NCBI GenBank assembly: GCA_036392375.1
Contig: DASVYC010000064.1
Span: 3,429-67,428, forward strand
Source: JAFEBO01 sp036392375
GTDB lineage: Bacteria > Planctomycetota > Phycisphaerae > Phycisphaerales > UBA1924
Reading direction: 5' to 3'
Length of the DNA: 64,000 bases
The position numbers and the translations under genes were made by a program. The notes below the pieces were generated by a model that had not been told where the DNA came from, did not search any database, and was given only the letters and a program-made list of their open reading frames with translations. This document shows, in pieces, positions 40,851 through 49,603 of the stretch. Within the stretch, counting starts at the first letter, position 1. Every line of letters starts with the position of its first letter.

Positions 40851-41810
40851 ATGCCCGACGCGTTGGCGTACGCCAAGCTCAATCTCTGCCTCGCCGTGGC
40901 GCCGCCCGAGCCCGCGATCCACGCCGACGGCACGCCCAACCGCCGCGCCGGATGGCACCGTATCTCGTCCTGGTTCGCCTGCATCGATCTCGCCGATCGC
41001 GTGCAGGTGGACCGCACCGATGCCCCCGGCACGATCGACGCCGAGATCCGATTCGCCGCGCAGTCCGACGGCACGCCGCTGGGTGTGGTCGATTGGGCCG
41101 TCGAGAAGGACCTCGCGGTGCGGGCGCTGCGGGCGTTGCTCGAACGGGTTGGCCCGGGCGCAACAAGCCAGGTTGGCTTCCGCCTCCGCATCGAAAAGCA
41201 CATCCCCACCGGCGGCGGGCTGGGAGGCGGCTCGAGCGACGCCGCGGCGGCGCTGCGACTCGGAAACGAAGCACTGGGTGCGCCGCTGTCGGCCGCGGAG
41301 CTCCGCGCGATCGGCGCCAGGCTCGGCAGCGATGTGCCCTTCTTCATCGACGACACGTCCGTCGCGCGCCCGGCGCTGGTCGGAGGCTTTGGCGATCAGA
41401 TCGAACGGACGTCACCCCTCCCCGGCGCGGCAGCGGTGCTGGTGATGCCGCCGATCGCGTGCCCGACGCCTGGGGTCTATAAGGCGTTCGACGCCTGGAT
41501 GACCGAGCACCAAGCGTTCAGGTTCCGAGACGCCGAGGCCCGCGCGCTCGCGACCGATGCGCCCGCCGTACTCCGCGAGCTGAACGCACGGCTGTTCAAC
41601 GACCTCGCCGATCCCGCGATGCAGGTGGCCCCGTCGCTCCGCTCCGTCCACGCGGCATGCGAACGGGTTCGCCGTCCGTTCCATGTCACTGGCAGCGGCA
41701 GCACGCTCTTTTCGCTGGTCGCGGCGGACGAGGCCGAGGAACTGGCTCGCACGCTTCGGGCCGCAGTGCCGAGCGACTGCCGCGTGCTTTCCGCCCGCGT
41801 TCTGGGCTAG
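40851..41810 (+). CDS. ispE: 4-diphosphocytidyl-2-C-methyl-D-erythritol kinase
   Basis: The 319-residue GHMP kinase of the non-mevalonate isoprenoid pathway starts at ATG 40851 (MPDALAYAKLNLCL, the AKLNL motif of IspE). The ATP loop PTGGGLGGGSSDAAAAL is at about residues 119-135. The GSDVPFF and VTGSGSTLF motifs complete the fold. It phosphorylates CDP-methylerythritol at the 2-hydroxyl. No other MEP pathway gene is in the window. Confidence 0.95.
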   Translation: MPDALAYAKLNLCLAVAPPEPAIHADGTPNRRAGWHRISSWFACIDLADRVQVDRTDAPGTIDAEIRFAAQSDGTPLGVVDWAVEKDLAVRALRALLERVGPGATSQVGFRLRIEKHIPTGGGLGGGSSDAAAALRLGNEALGAPLSAAELRAIGARLGSDVPFFIDDTSVARPALVGGFGDQIERTSPLPGAAAVLVMPPIACPTPGVYKAFDAWMTEHQAFRFRDAEARALATDAPAVLRELNARLFNDLADPAMQVAPSLRSVHAACERVRRPFHVTGSGSTLFSLVAADEAEELARTLRAAVPSDCRVLSARVLG

Positions 41811-41934
41811 CGGGGCCTGGGCGACCAATCAATCGCCGGGCAAGAACCATCCGCGGACCTGGCGTTCAGATCGCCCCGCGGCCCGCCGATACACTCGCCA
41901 GCGTCCCGACTTTTCTCTGTTCCCGAGCGCACCC

Positions 41935-42906
41935 ATGGCCAAGAACGGCAAATCCGGCTACTACATCGGCATCGATCTAGGCGGCACCAACATGCAGGTG
42001 GGTGTCGTCTCTTCCGAGCTCAAGCTGCTCAGCCAGGCCAAGAAGAAGACCAAGGCCGAGGAAGGTCTTGAGGGCGTCATGAACCGCATCGTCGAGGGCA
42101 TCGTCGAGGCCTGCGGCGAAGCCAAGGTCAAGCTCACGGACCTGGAGGCCATCGGACTCGCGGCCCCGGGTGCGGTCGATCCCGCCGAGGGCGTGGTGCT
42201 CGAGGCCGGCAACCTCCGCTGGACCAACGTCAACGCCTCGTCCATCCTGCAGAAGAAGACCGGCGTCAAGACGTACCTCGACAACGATGTCAACGCAGCG
42301 GTGTGGGGCGAGAACAAGCTCGGCGCCGGTAAGAACGCCAAGCACCTTCTTGGCGTCTGGCTCGGCACCGGCATCGGCGGCGGGCTCATCCTCAACGGCG
42401 AGCTGTACTACGGGCCGCTCATGACCGCGGGCGAGATCGGGCACATGATCGCCATCCCGTTCAACCCGCCCGGTGAACGCTCACTCGAGCACAACTGCTC
42501 CCGCACCAGCGTCGTCAACCGCATCGTCAAGCTCATCAAGGCCAACCGCAAGAGCAAGCTCACCGAGTACGCCGAGGGCGATCTCGAGAAGATCAAGAGC
42601 AAGCTCGTCGCCAAGGCCTACGAGGAAAAGGACGAGCTCACCGTCGAGGTGCTCAACAACGCGGCGGAGCTCCTGGGCATCACGCTCGGCGGCGTCGTGA
42701 CCCTGCTCTCGATCGACCGCATCGTCCTGGGCGGCGGCCTCACCGAGGCCATGGGCTCCAACTGGGTGGGCCTCGTCGAACAGCACACCCGCCGCTTCGC
42801 GTTCCCCGACCGCTGCAAGCAGGTCAAGGTCGTGGCGAGCACGCTGGAAGACAAGGCCGGCCTGCTGGGCGCGGCGATGATCGCGATGGAACGGCACGAG
42901 AAGTAG
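41935..42906 (+). CDS. ROK-family sugar kinase (glucokinase-like)
   Basis: The 323-residue protein starts at ATG 41935. It has the ROK phosphate-1 motif IGIDLGGTNMQVGVV near the N terminus, the catalytic segment DNDVNAAVWGE and the LGTGIGGGLILNG loop. EIGHMIAIPFN gives the conserved EXGH of ROK kinases. The usual zinc finger CxCGxxGCxE is not conserved: here the sequence is EHNCSRTSVVNR, with a single Cys. Substrate is likely glucose or another hexose but not proven. It lies 124 bp after ispE. Confidence 0.9.
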   Translation: MAKNGKSGYYIGIDLGGTNMQVGVVSSELKLLSQAKKKTKAEEGLEGVMNRIVEGIVEACGEAKVKLTDLEAIGLAAPGAVDPAEGVVLEAGNLRWTNVNASSILQKKTGVKTYLDNDVNAAVWGENKLGAGKNAKHLLGVWLGTGIGGGLILNGELYYGPLMTAGEIGHMIAIPFNPPGERSLEHNCSRTSVVNRIVKLIKANRKSKLTEYAEGDLEKIKSKLVAKAYEEKDELTVEVLNNAAELLGITLGGVVTLLSIDRIVLGGGLTEAMGSNWVGLVEQHTRRFAFPDRCKQVKVVASTLEDKAGLLGAAMIAMERHEK

Positions 42907-43006
42907 GCAAAGGGCCAAATCGCCAAATGGCCAGATCAAGGCACATGCCCACTTGCCAGACGTCTTGCTTTGGCGATTCTGAGGTTTGGCCCTTTGGCCA
43001 TTTTCC
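42907..43006. repeat. GGCCAAAT inverted repeat between ROK and DinB genes
   Basis: Left arm units GCAAAGGGCCAAATCGCC and CCAAATGGCC are mirrored on the right by GGTTTGGCCCTTTGGCC. TCAAG and TCTTG lie near the centre. The element fills the whole gap between two convergent stop codons and resembles the one at 23990-24113. Confidence 0.7.
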
Positions 43007-43483
43007 TCACGCCCCGAGGGGTCGCCCCAGCGCCATCCGCTTCTCCACCACGAACTTCTTGTGGTGCAGCACGTGCTCGACGTAGTGGGTGACTATCCAT
43101 CCGAGCGAAATGATGCCGCGGACGCTGTGGACGCCCTCGCGCTCGAAGGCTTCGTCGGGGAGGTTGACCAGCAGCTCAGCGGTGTGGCGACGGTTGATCG
43201 CGAAGAGCTCGCAGGCGTTGGCCGCGGATCGCTTGTCGTAGGCGAGCAGACCCGCGTACCGCGACTCGTCGTAGTTCATGAGCAGGGGCAGGTCCATGGC
43301 GGCGATGCGCTTGATGCGATCGGTCGCGACCAGGTCGCTGTCGAGGGTGTGGAAGACGCACTGCGCGATGCTCCACGTCCCCGGCACCGGGTGGGCGTTG
43401 AGCTGATCGCGGGTGAGCCCGGCGATCCACGACTTGAGTTCGTCGGCCTGAGCGGCGTACGCGTCGATGGCGGTGCGGTCCAT
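43007..43483 (-). CDS. DinB/YfiT-like metal-binding protein
   Basis: The 158-residue four-helix bundle protein has the three-His metal site of DinB-like proteins. A His in the second helix (WSIAQCVFHTLDSD, about residue 45) and THYVEHVLHH near residues 131-140 match the pattern. Members act as thiol-dependent S-transferases with mycothiol or bacillithiol, but the activity here is unknown. Confidence 0.85.
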   Translation of the reverse strand: MDRTAIDAYAAQADELKSWIAGLTRDQLNAHPVPGTWSIAQCVFHTLDSDLVATDRIKRIAAMDLPLLMNYDESRYAGLLAYDKRSAANACELFAINRRHTAELLVNLPDEAFEREGVHSVRGIISLGWIVTHYVEHVLHHKKFVVEKRMALGRPLGA

Positions 43484-43514
43484 GGCGACAGAGTATCACG
43501 AGCGCGGAGCTCTC

Positions 43515-43542
43515 CACATCCCACATCCCATATCCCATATCC
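43515..43542 (+). repeat. CATCCCA/TATCCCA heptad repeat
   Basis: CACATCC, CACATCC, CATATCC and CATATCC follow each other with period 7 in the 95-bp gap between the DinB-like gene and the divergent histidine kinase gene. Confidence 0.65.
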
Positions 43543-43578
43543 AAGCATCCCCCTCTCCCCCGATTCGTACACTTCTCC

Positions 43579-45330
43579 GTGCTGATCCTCACCGTCCTGC
43601 AAGGCCCCGACAAGGGCCGGACGTTCCAGCTCCCCGATCACGAGCCGCAGCTCATCGGCCGCTCCGGTGAGGCGCTGCCCATCTCCGATAGCACCGTGAG
43701 CCGCCGGCACGCCGAGATGACGCCCGACAGCGGGGCGTGGTTCATCCGCGACCTCCAGTCGCAGAACGGGACCTACGTCAATGCCGAGAAGATCAAGGAC
43801 CGCGTCCGCCTCCGCCCCGGCGATCAGATCCGCGTGGGTTCGACGCTCATGGTCTTCGGGTTTACCGAGTCAAGCGACCCCGACATCATCCGCCTCGCCA
43901 AGCCCAACCAGATGGACGCGTCGATCGAGCGCACGCTCGCGGGCGATGTGCTCAACCCGCGCTCCAATCCAAACGACGAATCGCTGGTCATGTCCGAGCC
44001 CGAGCCCCGGATCGCCGCGGCTCACCACCTCCGCGTCATCTACCAGCTCACCAGCCTCACCAGCCAGCTCAGCGACAAGCAGGAGCTTCTCAAGAGCGTG
44101 ATGGAGATGGTGTTCCGCGAGTTCAAGCCCGAGCGCGGCTTCATCGTGCTGACCAAGCAGGGCGATCCCGATCAGCCCAAGCCCGCGGTCGTCAAGTACC
44201 GCACCGCGCCCGCCAGCGAGGACGACGCTCGGATCCATATCCCGCGCACGATCCTTCAGCACGTGCTCAAGAAGAGCGAGGGCGTGCTCTCGTCCAACGC
44301 GATGAACGACCCGCGGTTCGCCGCGGGCGACAGCGTGCAGCGCATGCACGTGCGCAGCGCCATCTGCGCTCCCATCAGCTTCCGCGGGACGACGTTCGGC
44401 GCGATCTACATCGACAGCACGCTCGCGAACTACACGTTCACCGCCGAGCAGCTCGCGCTGATGAACGCCGTGGGTCAGCACGCGGGCCTGGCGCTCGCCA
44501 ACGCCGAGGGGTACGCGCGTCGCCTCCGCACCGAGCGTCTGGCGGCGGTGGGCGAGACGGTCGCGAGCCTCTCGCACTCGATCAAGAACATCCTGCAGGG
44601 CATCCGGGGCGGGGCCGACGTCGTCGAGCTGGGGCTGCGCAAGGACGATCTCAAAATCGCCAAGGGCGGCTGGGACATCTTCAAGCGCAACCTCGACCGC
44701 ATCGTGAGCCTCACCAGCAACATGCTCGCGTACTCGCGTCACCGAAAGCCCGAGGTCGAGCTGCAGAAGCTCCAGACCGTCGTGGAGGACTGCGTCGAGC
44801 TGCTGCGAGCCACCGCCGAGGCGCGGCAGGTGGCGGTGATCGTGGACATCGACCCGGAGATGCCGCCGATCGGGTTTGATCCGAGCCTCATGCACCAGGC
44901 GGTGATGAACCTCTTGACCAACGCGGTCGACGCCGTGGAACCGGGAAAGGGCGTCGTGACGGTGCGTGCCTCCTATCGCCACCTCGCGCCCGGCACGCCG
45001 GCTTCGCAGGCGTTGTCGGCGCCGCTCAACCCGGCGCAGTCGGGCATGGCCTGGGCGATCCTCGATGTGATCGACAACGGTCCGGGCATCCCCAAGGGCA
45101 AGCAGCAGTGGGTCTTTGAACCTTTTAATACCACCAAGGGTCTTCGTGGCACGGGCCTCGGCCTTGCGGTGGCCAAGCGGGTCGCTGAGGAGCATCGCGG
45201 ATCAATTTCTCTTGAGAGTGATGAAGGCCGGGGCAGCACGTTCCGGATGATGGTTCCGGCGGATCCCCTGGCGCAGATTGACCCCAGCGCGACGACGGGC
45301 GAGAAAGACACGGGGCGGCGATCGGAATAA
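43579..45330 (+). CDS. FHA-GAF hybrid sensor histidine kinase
   Basis: The 583-residue cytoplasmic protein starts at GTG 43579. An FHA domain (about residues 1-95: LIGRSGEALPISDSTVSRRHAE, then NGTYVN) should bind phosphothreonine. A GAF domain (about 160-310) follows. The dimerisation helix with H-box ASLSHSIKNILQGI puts the phosphoacceptor His near residue 333. The HATPase has N-box NLLTNAVDAV (~444), DNGPGIPKGK (~499) and GTGLGLAVAK (~524). There is no transmembrane helix and no receiver domain, so its partner is encoded elsewhere. FHA fusions link two-component signalling with Ser/Thr kinases. Confidence 0.92.
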   Translation: MLILTVLQGPDKGRTFQLPDHEPQLIGRSGEALPISDSTVSRRHAEMTPDSGAWFIRDLQSQNGTYVNAEKIKDRVRLRPGDQIRVGSTLMVFGFTESSDPDIIRLAKPNQMDASIERTLAGDVLNPRSNPNDESLVMSEPEPRIAAAHHLRVIYQLTSLTSQLSDKQELLKSVMEMVFREFKPERGFIVLTKQGDPDQPKPAVVKYRTAPASEDDARIHIPRTILQHVLKKSEGVLSSNAMNDPRFAAGDSVQRMHVRSAICAPISFRGTTFGAIYIDSTLANYTFTAEQLALMNAVGQHAGLALANAEGYARRLRTERLAAVGETVASLSHSIKNILQGIRGGADVVELGLRKDDLKIAKGGWDIFKRNLDRIVSLTSNMLAYSRHRKPEVELQKLQTVVEDCVELLRATAEARQVAVIVDIDPEMPPIGFDPSLMHQAVMNLLTNAVDAVEPGKGVVTVRASYRHLAPGTPASQALSAPLNPAQSGMAWAILDVIDNGPGIPKGKQQWVFEPFNTTKGLRGTGLGLAVAKRVAEEHRGSISLESDEGRGSTFRMMVPADPLAQIDPSATTGEKDTGRRSE

Positions 45331-45495
45331 CCCATCGAGCTGGCCCCGCCCGGTCAAAGTCCGAGCGCGATATCCGCGCCCGTCACCCCGCCGCAACGCC
45401 CGGCGTGTGCTAGTCTTCTGCTTCGCCGCCCGGCCGGGTGACGAGAAGGCGTTCGTGTCCGTATTCGTGCCAAGCCTCGTGAACGGAATCCGACT

Positions 45496-46215
45496 TTGAA
45501 GACCGCTTCCTCGACGTCGACGCACTCTGGGTCCCACGCCGGGACGCACGCCAACGGCCAGGCCGGCGGGCACGACCGCATGATCGAGCCGCGGAAGAAG
45601 GCCTCGCGTTCCACGCTCGCGGCTCACGCCAAGTTCCTCGCCGAGTTCATCACCCACCCCGGGCGCATGGGCGCCGTGGCGGCCAGCTCGCCCGCGCTCG
45701 CCAAGCGCATGGCCGACCAGATCGACTGGTCGGGCGTGCGCTCGATCGTCGAGTTCGGCTCGGGCACCGGCGTTGTCACCGAGGAGCTGGCGAAGCGGAC
45801 TCCCGCGGGCGCCAAGTTCTTCACCATCGAGCGCAGCCCGGAGCTCGCGGCGGTCTGCCGCAAGCGTCTCCCGCACGTGAAGCTGTACGAGGACAGCGCC
45901 GAGAACATCGTCGAACTGTGCCGCAAGGAAGGGATCGCGGAGCTCGACGTGGTGGTGAGCTGCCTGCCTTGGGCGAGCTTCCCCGAGAAGCTGCAGGACT
46001 CGATCCTCGCGGCCACTATGAAGGTGCTCAAGCCGGGCGGAACGTTCGTGATGTTCGGCTATCAGATGGGGCTGTTCACGCCCGCCGGGCGGCGCTTCCA
46101 CAGCCGCCTCCCGCAGTACTTCGACAACGTGCGGCGTTCACGGGTCGTGTGGCTGAACCTGCCGCCCGCGCTCGTCTTCATGGGCGAACGCAAGCAGCAG
46201 CCCGTGGGCGTCTGA
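45496..46215 (+). CDS. PmtA-like SAM-dependent methyltransferase
   Basis: The 239-residue class I methyltransferase has MGAVAASSPALAKRMADQI before motif I (IVEFGSGTGVVTEEL), as in PmtA-like phosphatidylethanolamine N-methyltransferases, then VVVSCLPWASFP and FVMFGYQMGLFTP. The substrate is probably a phospholipid head group, but this is by similarity only. The first 28 residues are His/Gly/Ser-rich low complexity after a TTG start; ATG 45580 is an alternative that gives MIEPRKK. It sits alone between the kinase and the convergent sugar transferase. Confidence 0.8.
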   Translation: MKTASSTSTHSGSHAGTHANGQAGGHDRMIEPRKKASRSTLAAHAKFLAEFITHPGRMGAVAASSPALAKRMADQIDWSGVRSIVEFGSGTGVVTEELAKRTPAGAKFFTIERSPELAAVCRKRLPHVKLYEDSAENIVELCRKEGIAELDVVVSCLPWASFPEKLQDSILAATMKVLKPGGTFVMFGYQMGLFTPAGRRFHSRLPQYFDNVRRSRVVWLNLPPALVFMGERKQQPVGV

Positions 46216-47685
46216 TCAGTACGCCCCGCGCCCCGTCAGCACCACCCACACGGTCTTGATCACAATGTAAAGGTCGAGCCAGATCGACCAGTTGCGAACG
46301 TAGTACGCGTCCAGCGTCACGCGGTCGCTGTACGACAGGTCGTTGCGCCCCGACACCTGCCACAAGCCCGTCATCCCCGGCAGCGAGCGCGTGTACACCG
46401 ACGCCAGCTCCTCGTACTTGGCCGTCTCGCCGGTCGTGATCGGTCGCGGGCCGACCAGACTCATCTGCCCCAGGAGCACGTTGAAGATCTGCGGCAATTC
46501 ATCGACGCTGGTGCGACGCAGCCAGCGCCCCACCCGCGTCAGTCGCGGGTCGTTCTTGAGCTTCTGGGTCTCGTCCCATTCCTTCTTCAGCGCGGGATCA
46601 CGCGCCAGAGCGTCGCGCAGCACCTGGTCGTTGTTGGTGACCATGGTCCGGAACTTCATCTGGTGGAAGATCTTGCCGCTGAAACCCACGCGACGCAGAC
46701 CGATCAGGACCGGGCCCTTGGAATCCAGCTTGATCAACGCCGCGAGCACCGCGAACACCGGGAGGAAGACCGGCAGCAGCACGCACAACGCCAGCAGATC
46801 GAGCGAGCGCTTCAAGAGTCGGCGGCTGGGATCCAGCAGCCGGTGCTCGATCTCCAGGCCCAGCATGCCGCCCAGATCGCGCCCGGTCATCCACAGCGTC
46901 GCCGGCAGCGGCAGATCCGGGATGAGCACGACGTGGCGGAAGGACTGGAGCGGTCCTTCCAGGAGGTGCCGGATCGTCTCCCGCGACATGCTCTCGGTGC
47001 CAACCAGCGCGTAGGGCACCTTGCCCGCCTCGCGCAGCGTGGGCGTCAGCGTCTGGGCGTCCATGACCGGGATGGACGCGATGTGCGTCGGCGCCGTGGG
47101 GTCGCTCGTCACGATCGCGCGGGCCCGCAGCCCCAGATTCGGGTATCTCCCGAGCTGCACCACCAGGCGTTCAACCGCGCGGGCGTTGCCGAATATCACC
47201 GCCGGGTATCCGAACCACGAGGCCTTCTTGAAGACAAGCTTGGTCACCGTGCGGGCGATGGGCACGGCGATGAAGCACAGCGCCCAAGCGATCATGAACA
47301 CCGCCCGCGAGTACACCGGTCCCTGCTTGAACATGAACGTGCCGGTCGCGAAGACCAAGAAGACCAGCGAGATGACCATCCCCTGGCGGCGGAACTCCTC
47401 GACCGGGTGCGTGCCCACACCGGGATAGAGCTTCACCATCGCCGACACACCCAGGAACACCAGCAGCATCGGCCACAGGTCGAGGTACTCGCCGGGCACG
47501 ATCTGACGCTCGACCACCGTCCACAGCCAGACCGCGGCCGTGCCGCACGCCGTGAAGACGATGAGATCGGCCGCGGCCAGGACCACGCCCGTGAGCCAGT
47601 ACCACCGTCCGAAATGAAGGATCGGGGCCCCCGCCGAGGCGCTCCCCGGCCGGGGCTTGGGCTCGATCAGCACCGAAGTTTGCAC
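46216..47685 (-). CDS. WbaP-like polyprenyl-phosphate sugar-1-phosphate transferase
   Basis: The protein (489 residues from a GTG at about 47685) has four N-terminal transmembrane helices, a cytoplasmic Rossmann-like CoA-binding-type domain (PAVIFGNARAVERLV), and a C-terminal phosphoglycosyltransferase domain. The latter contains KRSLDLLALCVLLPVF, KFRTMVTNND, RRTSVDELPQIFNVLLGQMSLVGPRP and LPGMTGLWQVSGRNDLSY, typical of WcaJ/WbaP. It transfers a sugar 1-phosphate to undecaprenyl phosphate and starts exopolysaccharide or O-antigen synthesis. No glycosyltransferase cluster adjoins it. A longer in-frame start runs into repeat DNA and is rejected. Confidence 0.88.
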   Translation of the reverse strand: MQTSVLIEPKPRPGSASAGAPILHFGRWYWLTGVVLAAADLIVFTACGTAAVWLWTVVERQIVPGEYLDLWPMLLVFLGVSAMVKLYPGVGTHPVEEFRRQGMVISLVFLVFATGTFMFKQGPVYSRAVFMIAWALCFIAVPIARTVTKLVFKKASWFGYPAVIFGNARAVERLVVQLGRYPNLGLRARAIVTSDPTAPTHIASIPVMDAQTLTPTLREAGKVPYALVGTESMSRETIRHLLEGPLQSFRHVVLIPDLPLPATLWMTGRDLGGMLGLEIEHRLLDPSRRLLKRSLDLLALCVLLPVFLPVFAVLAALIKLDSKGPVLIGLRRVGFSGKIFHQMKFRTMVTNNDQVLRDALARDPALKKEWDETQKLKNDPRLTRVGRWLRRTSVDELPQIFNVLLGQMSLVGPRPITTGETAKYEELASVYTRSLPGMTGLWQVSGRNDLSYSDRVTLDAYYVRNWSIWLDLYIVIKTVWVVLTGRGAY

Positions 47686-47745
47686 ACCCGCTTTCAAGCT
47701 ACAAAGGGTACGGAGGCGCCCCCGAGCACGCACCGACCCGCATGC

Positions 47746-47799
47746 TTTCCCACTGCCCCACTCCCCCACTGCTCCACTATTCCACTATTCCACTTCCCT
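47746..47799 (-). repeat. CCACTGC/TCCACTA heptad repeat
   Basis: CCACTGC, CCCACTC, CCCCACT, GCTCCACTATTCCACT and similar units (period 7-8) lie immediately 3' of the Eis-like acetyltransferase stop codon. The array is the same family as the one at 23927-23972, in opposite orientation. Confidence 0.7.
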
Positions 47800-48986
47800 T
47801 AGAAATGATCCGTCATCCAAGGCGTTCCCTGCCCGAACGCCGCGGCGAGCAGGTCCATGCCCGCCTCGTCGCCCTCGCACATTCCCAAAAGCGCCGCCTG
47901 CCGAGGCGTGTACAGGCCGCTGTACATCGCGGCGAATCCTTTGATGTCGCACGCGACACGTCCGCCGCCGGTGGCCCCGCGGCAGACGCTGGCGCGGCCG
48001 TGCTCGATGTGCACGGCCCACTGCCCGGCGTTGGCGGCGACCACGTCGTCGCGGATCTCAAGCGTCACCCCGCCGCGGACCGCGCTCGAGTAGCCGCGGT
48101 CCTCGATCGCCTTGGCGACGTTGATCACACGGAGCATCCAGTAGTCTTTGAACTTCACCTCGTATCGCTGCTGCGGCAGCAGGGTGACCAGCGGGTGCAT
48201 CGGGCCGCCGCCGAGCGTCACGCTGTTGGCCATGGGCTCAAAGTCCGCGAGCAACCCGATGAGCGCGCGGGCCGCGTCGGCGTCCGCGAAGGCGATGTCG
48301 CTGAGCGTGAGCTCCTGCCGCCCGCTCGAGGCGTCACGCGATTGGCTCAGATACAGATACCCGGTCAACGCGCCGGCGTCGTCCAAGACGCCGAAGCCCT
48401 GGTATTCCGCGTCCCACATCTTCCGGATGCGCTTCCACCCGTACGGCGCTCGCTCCAGGGCACCGGCCCAGTTCGCCGCGAACGCGCGGTACACGGCCTC
48501 GACGCGGGGGTGATCTGCGTCGCTGATCGCGATCACGCGCCGTGCCTTGCCGATGCCGACCAGTCGAGCGACCGGGATCTTGGTGAGGAACCGGTGCCCG
48601 GCCTGCTCGTACCCGCTCTGGCGGTAGAGCGCTTGAGTGGAGGCGTAGAGCCCGCCGAGAGGCACGCCCTCGTCGAAGGCCTCGCGGACGATCATCTCCA
48701 TCATCCGCCTCGCATATCCGCGGCCACGCATCTCCGGCGCGGTGCCGACGCCCGCGATGCCCATCAGCTTCACGCACCGCCCGCCGAAGTACTGCCCCAT
48801 GTCCACACGGCGCAGCATGGCCGGGATCGCGGCCCCGTCGCGCAGCACGCGGAGGTGCTCCAACCCGTGCTCGGTGAGCCACTTGGTCACGCCCTCGGTC
48901 GTGCCGGCGAAGGCCAGGGTGATGATGCGCACCAGAGTCGGGATGTCCGCATCGGTGGGTCGCGTGAGCTGCAGCGTCTCGGCCAT
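47799..48986 (-). CDS. Eis-like GNAT acetyltransferase with C-terminal SCP2-like domain
   Basis: The 395-residue protein starts at 48986; a GGAGG site 6 nt upstream favours it over an ATG six bases earlier. Residues 1-150 form a GNAT domain with TAPEMRGRGYARRMMEMI as the acetyl-CoA loop and YRQSGYEQAG at its end. A second GNAT-like segment follows. The last ~120 residues (YWMLRVINVAKAIEDRGY; VTLEIRDDVVAANAG; CDIKGFAAMYSGLYTPRQAALLG) form an SCP2-like domain. This three-part architecture is that of Eis-type enhanced intracellular survival acetyltransferases, which N-acetylate aminoglycosides or Lys residues. The substrate here is unknown. Confidence 0.88.
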   Translation of the reverse strand: MAETLQLTRPTDADIPTLVRIITLAFAGTTEGVTKWLTEHGLEHLRVLRDGAAIPAMLRRVDMGQYFGGRCVKLMGIAGVGTAPEMRGRGYARRMMEMIVREAFDEGVPLGGLYASTQALYRQSGYEQAGHRFLTKIPVARLVGIGKARRVIAISDADHPRVEAVYRAFAANWAGALERAPYGWKRIRKMWDAEYQGFGVLDDAGALTGYLYLSQSRDASSGRQELTLSDIAFADADAARALIGLLADFEPMANSVTLGGGPMHPLVTLLPQQRYEVKFKDYWMLRVINVAKAIEDRGYSSAVRGGVTLEIRDDVVAANAGQWAVHIEHGRASVCRGATGGGRVACDIKGFAAMYSGLYTPRQAALLGMCEGDEAGMDLLAAAFGQGTPWMTDHF

Positions 48987-49062
48987 GGTCATCCTCCGGT
49001 GGATCGCGCCACAGAACGCGGAGCGGTCCCGCTGTCCACGCCATCCCGAGGCGCGGGTCGTG

Positions 49063-49524
49063 TCAGGGCGTCTTGTAGGTTTCCCGATCCAGTATCTCCA
49101 TGTACCGGGTCGGGTCGGGCATCGGTGCAAAGCCGAACTGCTGATACAACCCGTGCGCATCCCGCGTTTTGAGCGCGAAACACCGCACGCCACGGATCGC
49201 CGGCTCGGCCACGATCGCCCGCATCAGCAGCTTGCCCAGCCCGGCACCCCGGTGCGCCTCCAGCACGAACACGTCGCACAGGTACGCGAAGCTGGCCTGA
49301 TCTGTCACCACCCGCGCGAAACCCACTTGGGACCAGCCGCCTTCCGGGCCGCGTTGCTTGTGCGCGGTGTCGTACACCCCCCAGCACAGCGAGTGGGCGA
49401 TCGCACGCTCGACCCGGGCGCGGGCGATGCCGGGCGACCAGTAGCAGGTCGATAAAAATCCGTAGATCACGTCCACGTCCAGCCGTGCCTTGTCCGACGA
49501 AACGATGTAGCGAGCGCTGTCCAT
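49063..49524 (-). CDS. GNAT family N-acetyltransferase
   Basis: The 153-residue protein starts at ATG 49524 (MDSARYIVSSDKARLDVDVIYGFLST). The acetyl-CoA binding region VFVLEAHRGAGLGKLLMRAIV and the C-terminal LYQQFGFAPMPDP motif are typical of small GNATs of the TTC1-like/YpeA group. The substrate is unknown. It lies 76 bp upstream of the Eis-like gene on the same strand, so two acetyltransferases may be co-transcribed. It is divergent from hutI. Confidence 0.85.
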   Translation of the reverse strand: MDSARYIVSSDKARLDVDVIYGFLSTCYWSPGIARARVERAIAHSLCWGVYDTAHKQRGPEGGWSQVGFARVVTDQASFAYLCDVFVLEAHRGAGLGKLLMRAIVAEPAIRGVRCFALKTRDAHGLYQQFGFAPMPDPTRYMEILDRETYKTP

Positions 49525-49603
49525 CGAACATGCTACGGCCACGCTGTCGGCTGCTATACATAATCCGCTGCACTTCGCTCCGTTGCGGATATGCTGTTCC
49601 GCG

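Noticed and set aside
47686..47769. ATG start of the sugar transferase at 47769
   Set aside because: The added residues are encoded partly by the heptad repeat and do not resemble the family; a GTG near 47685 is preferred.
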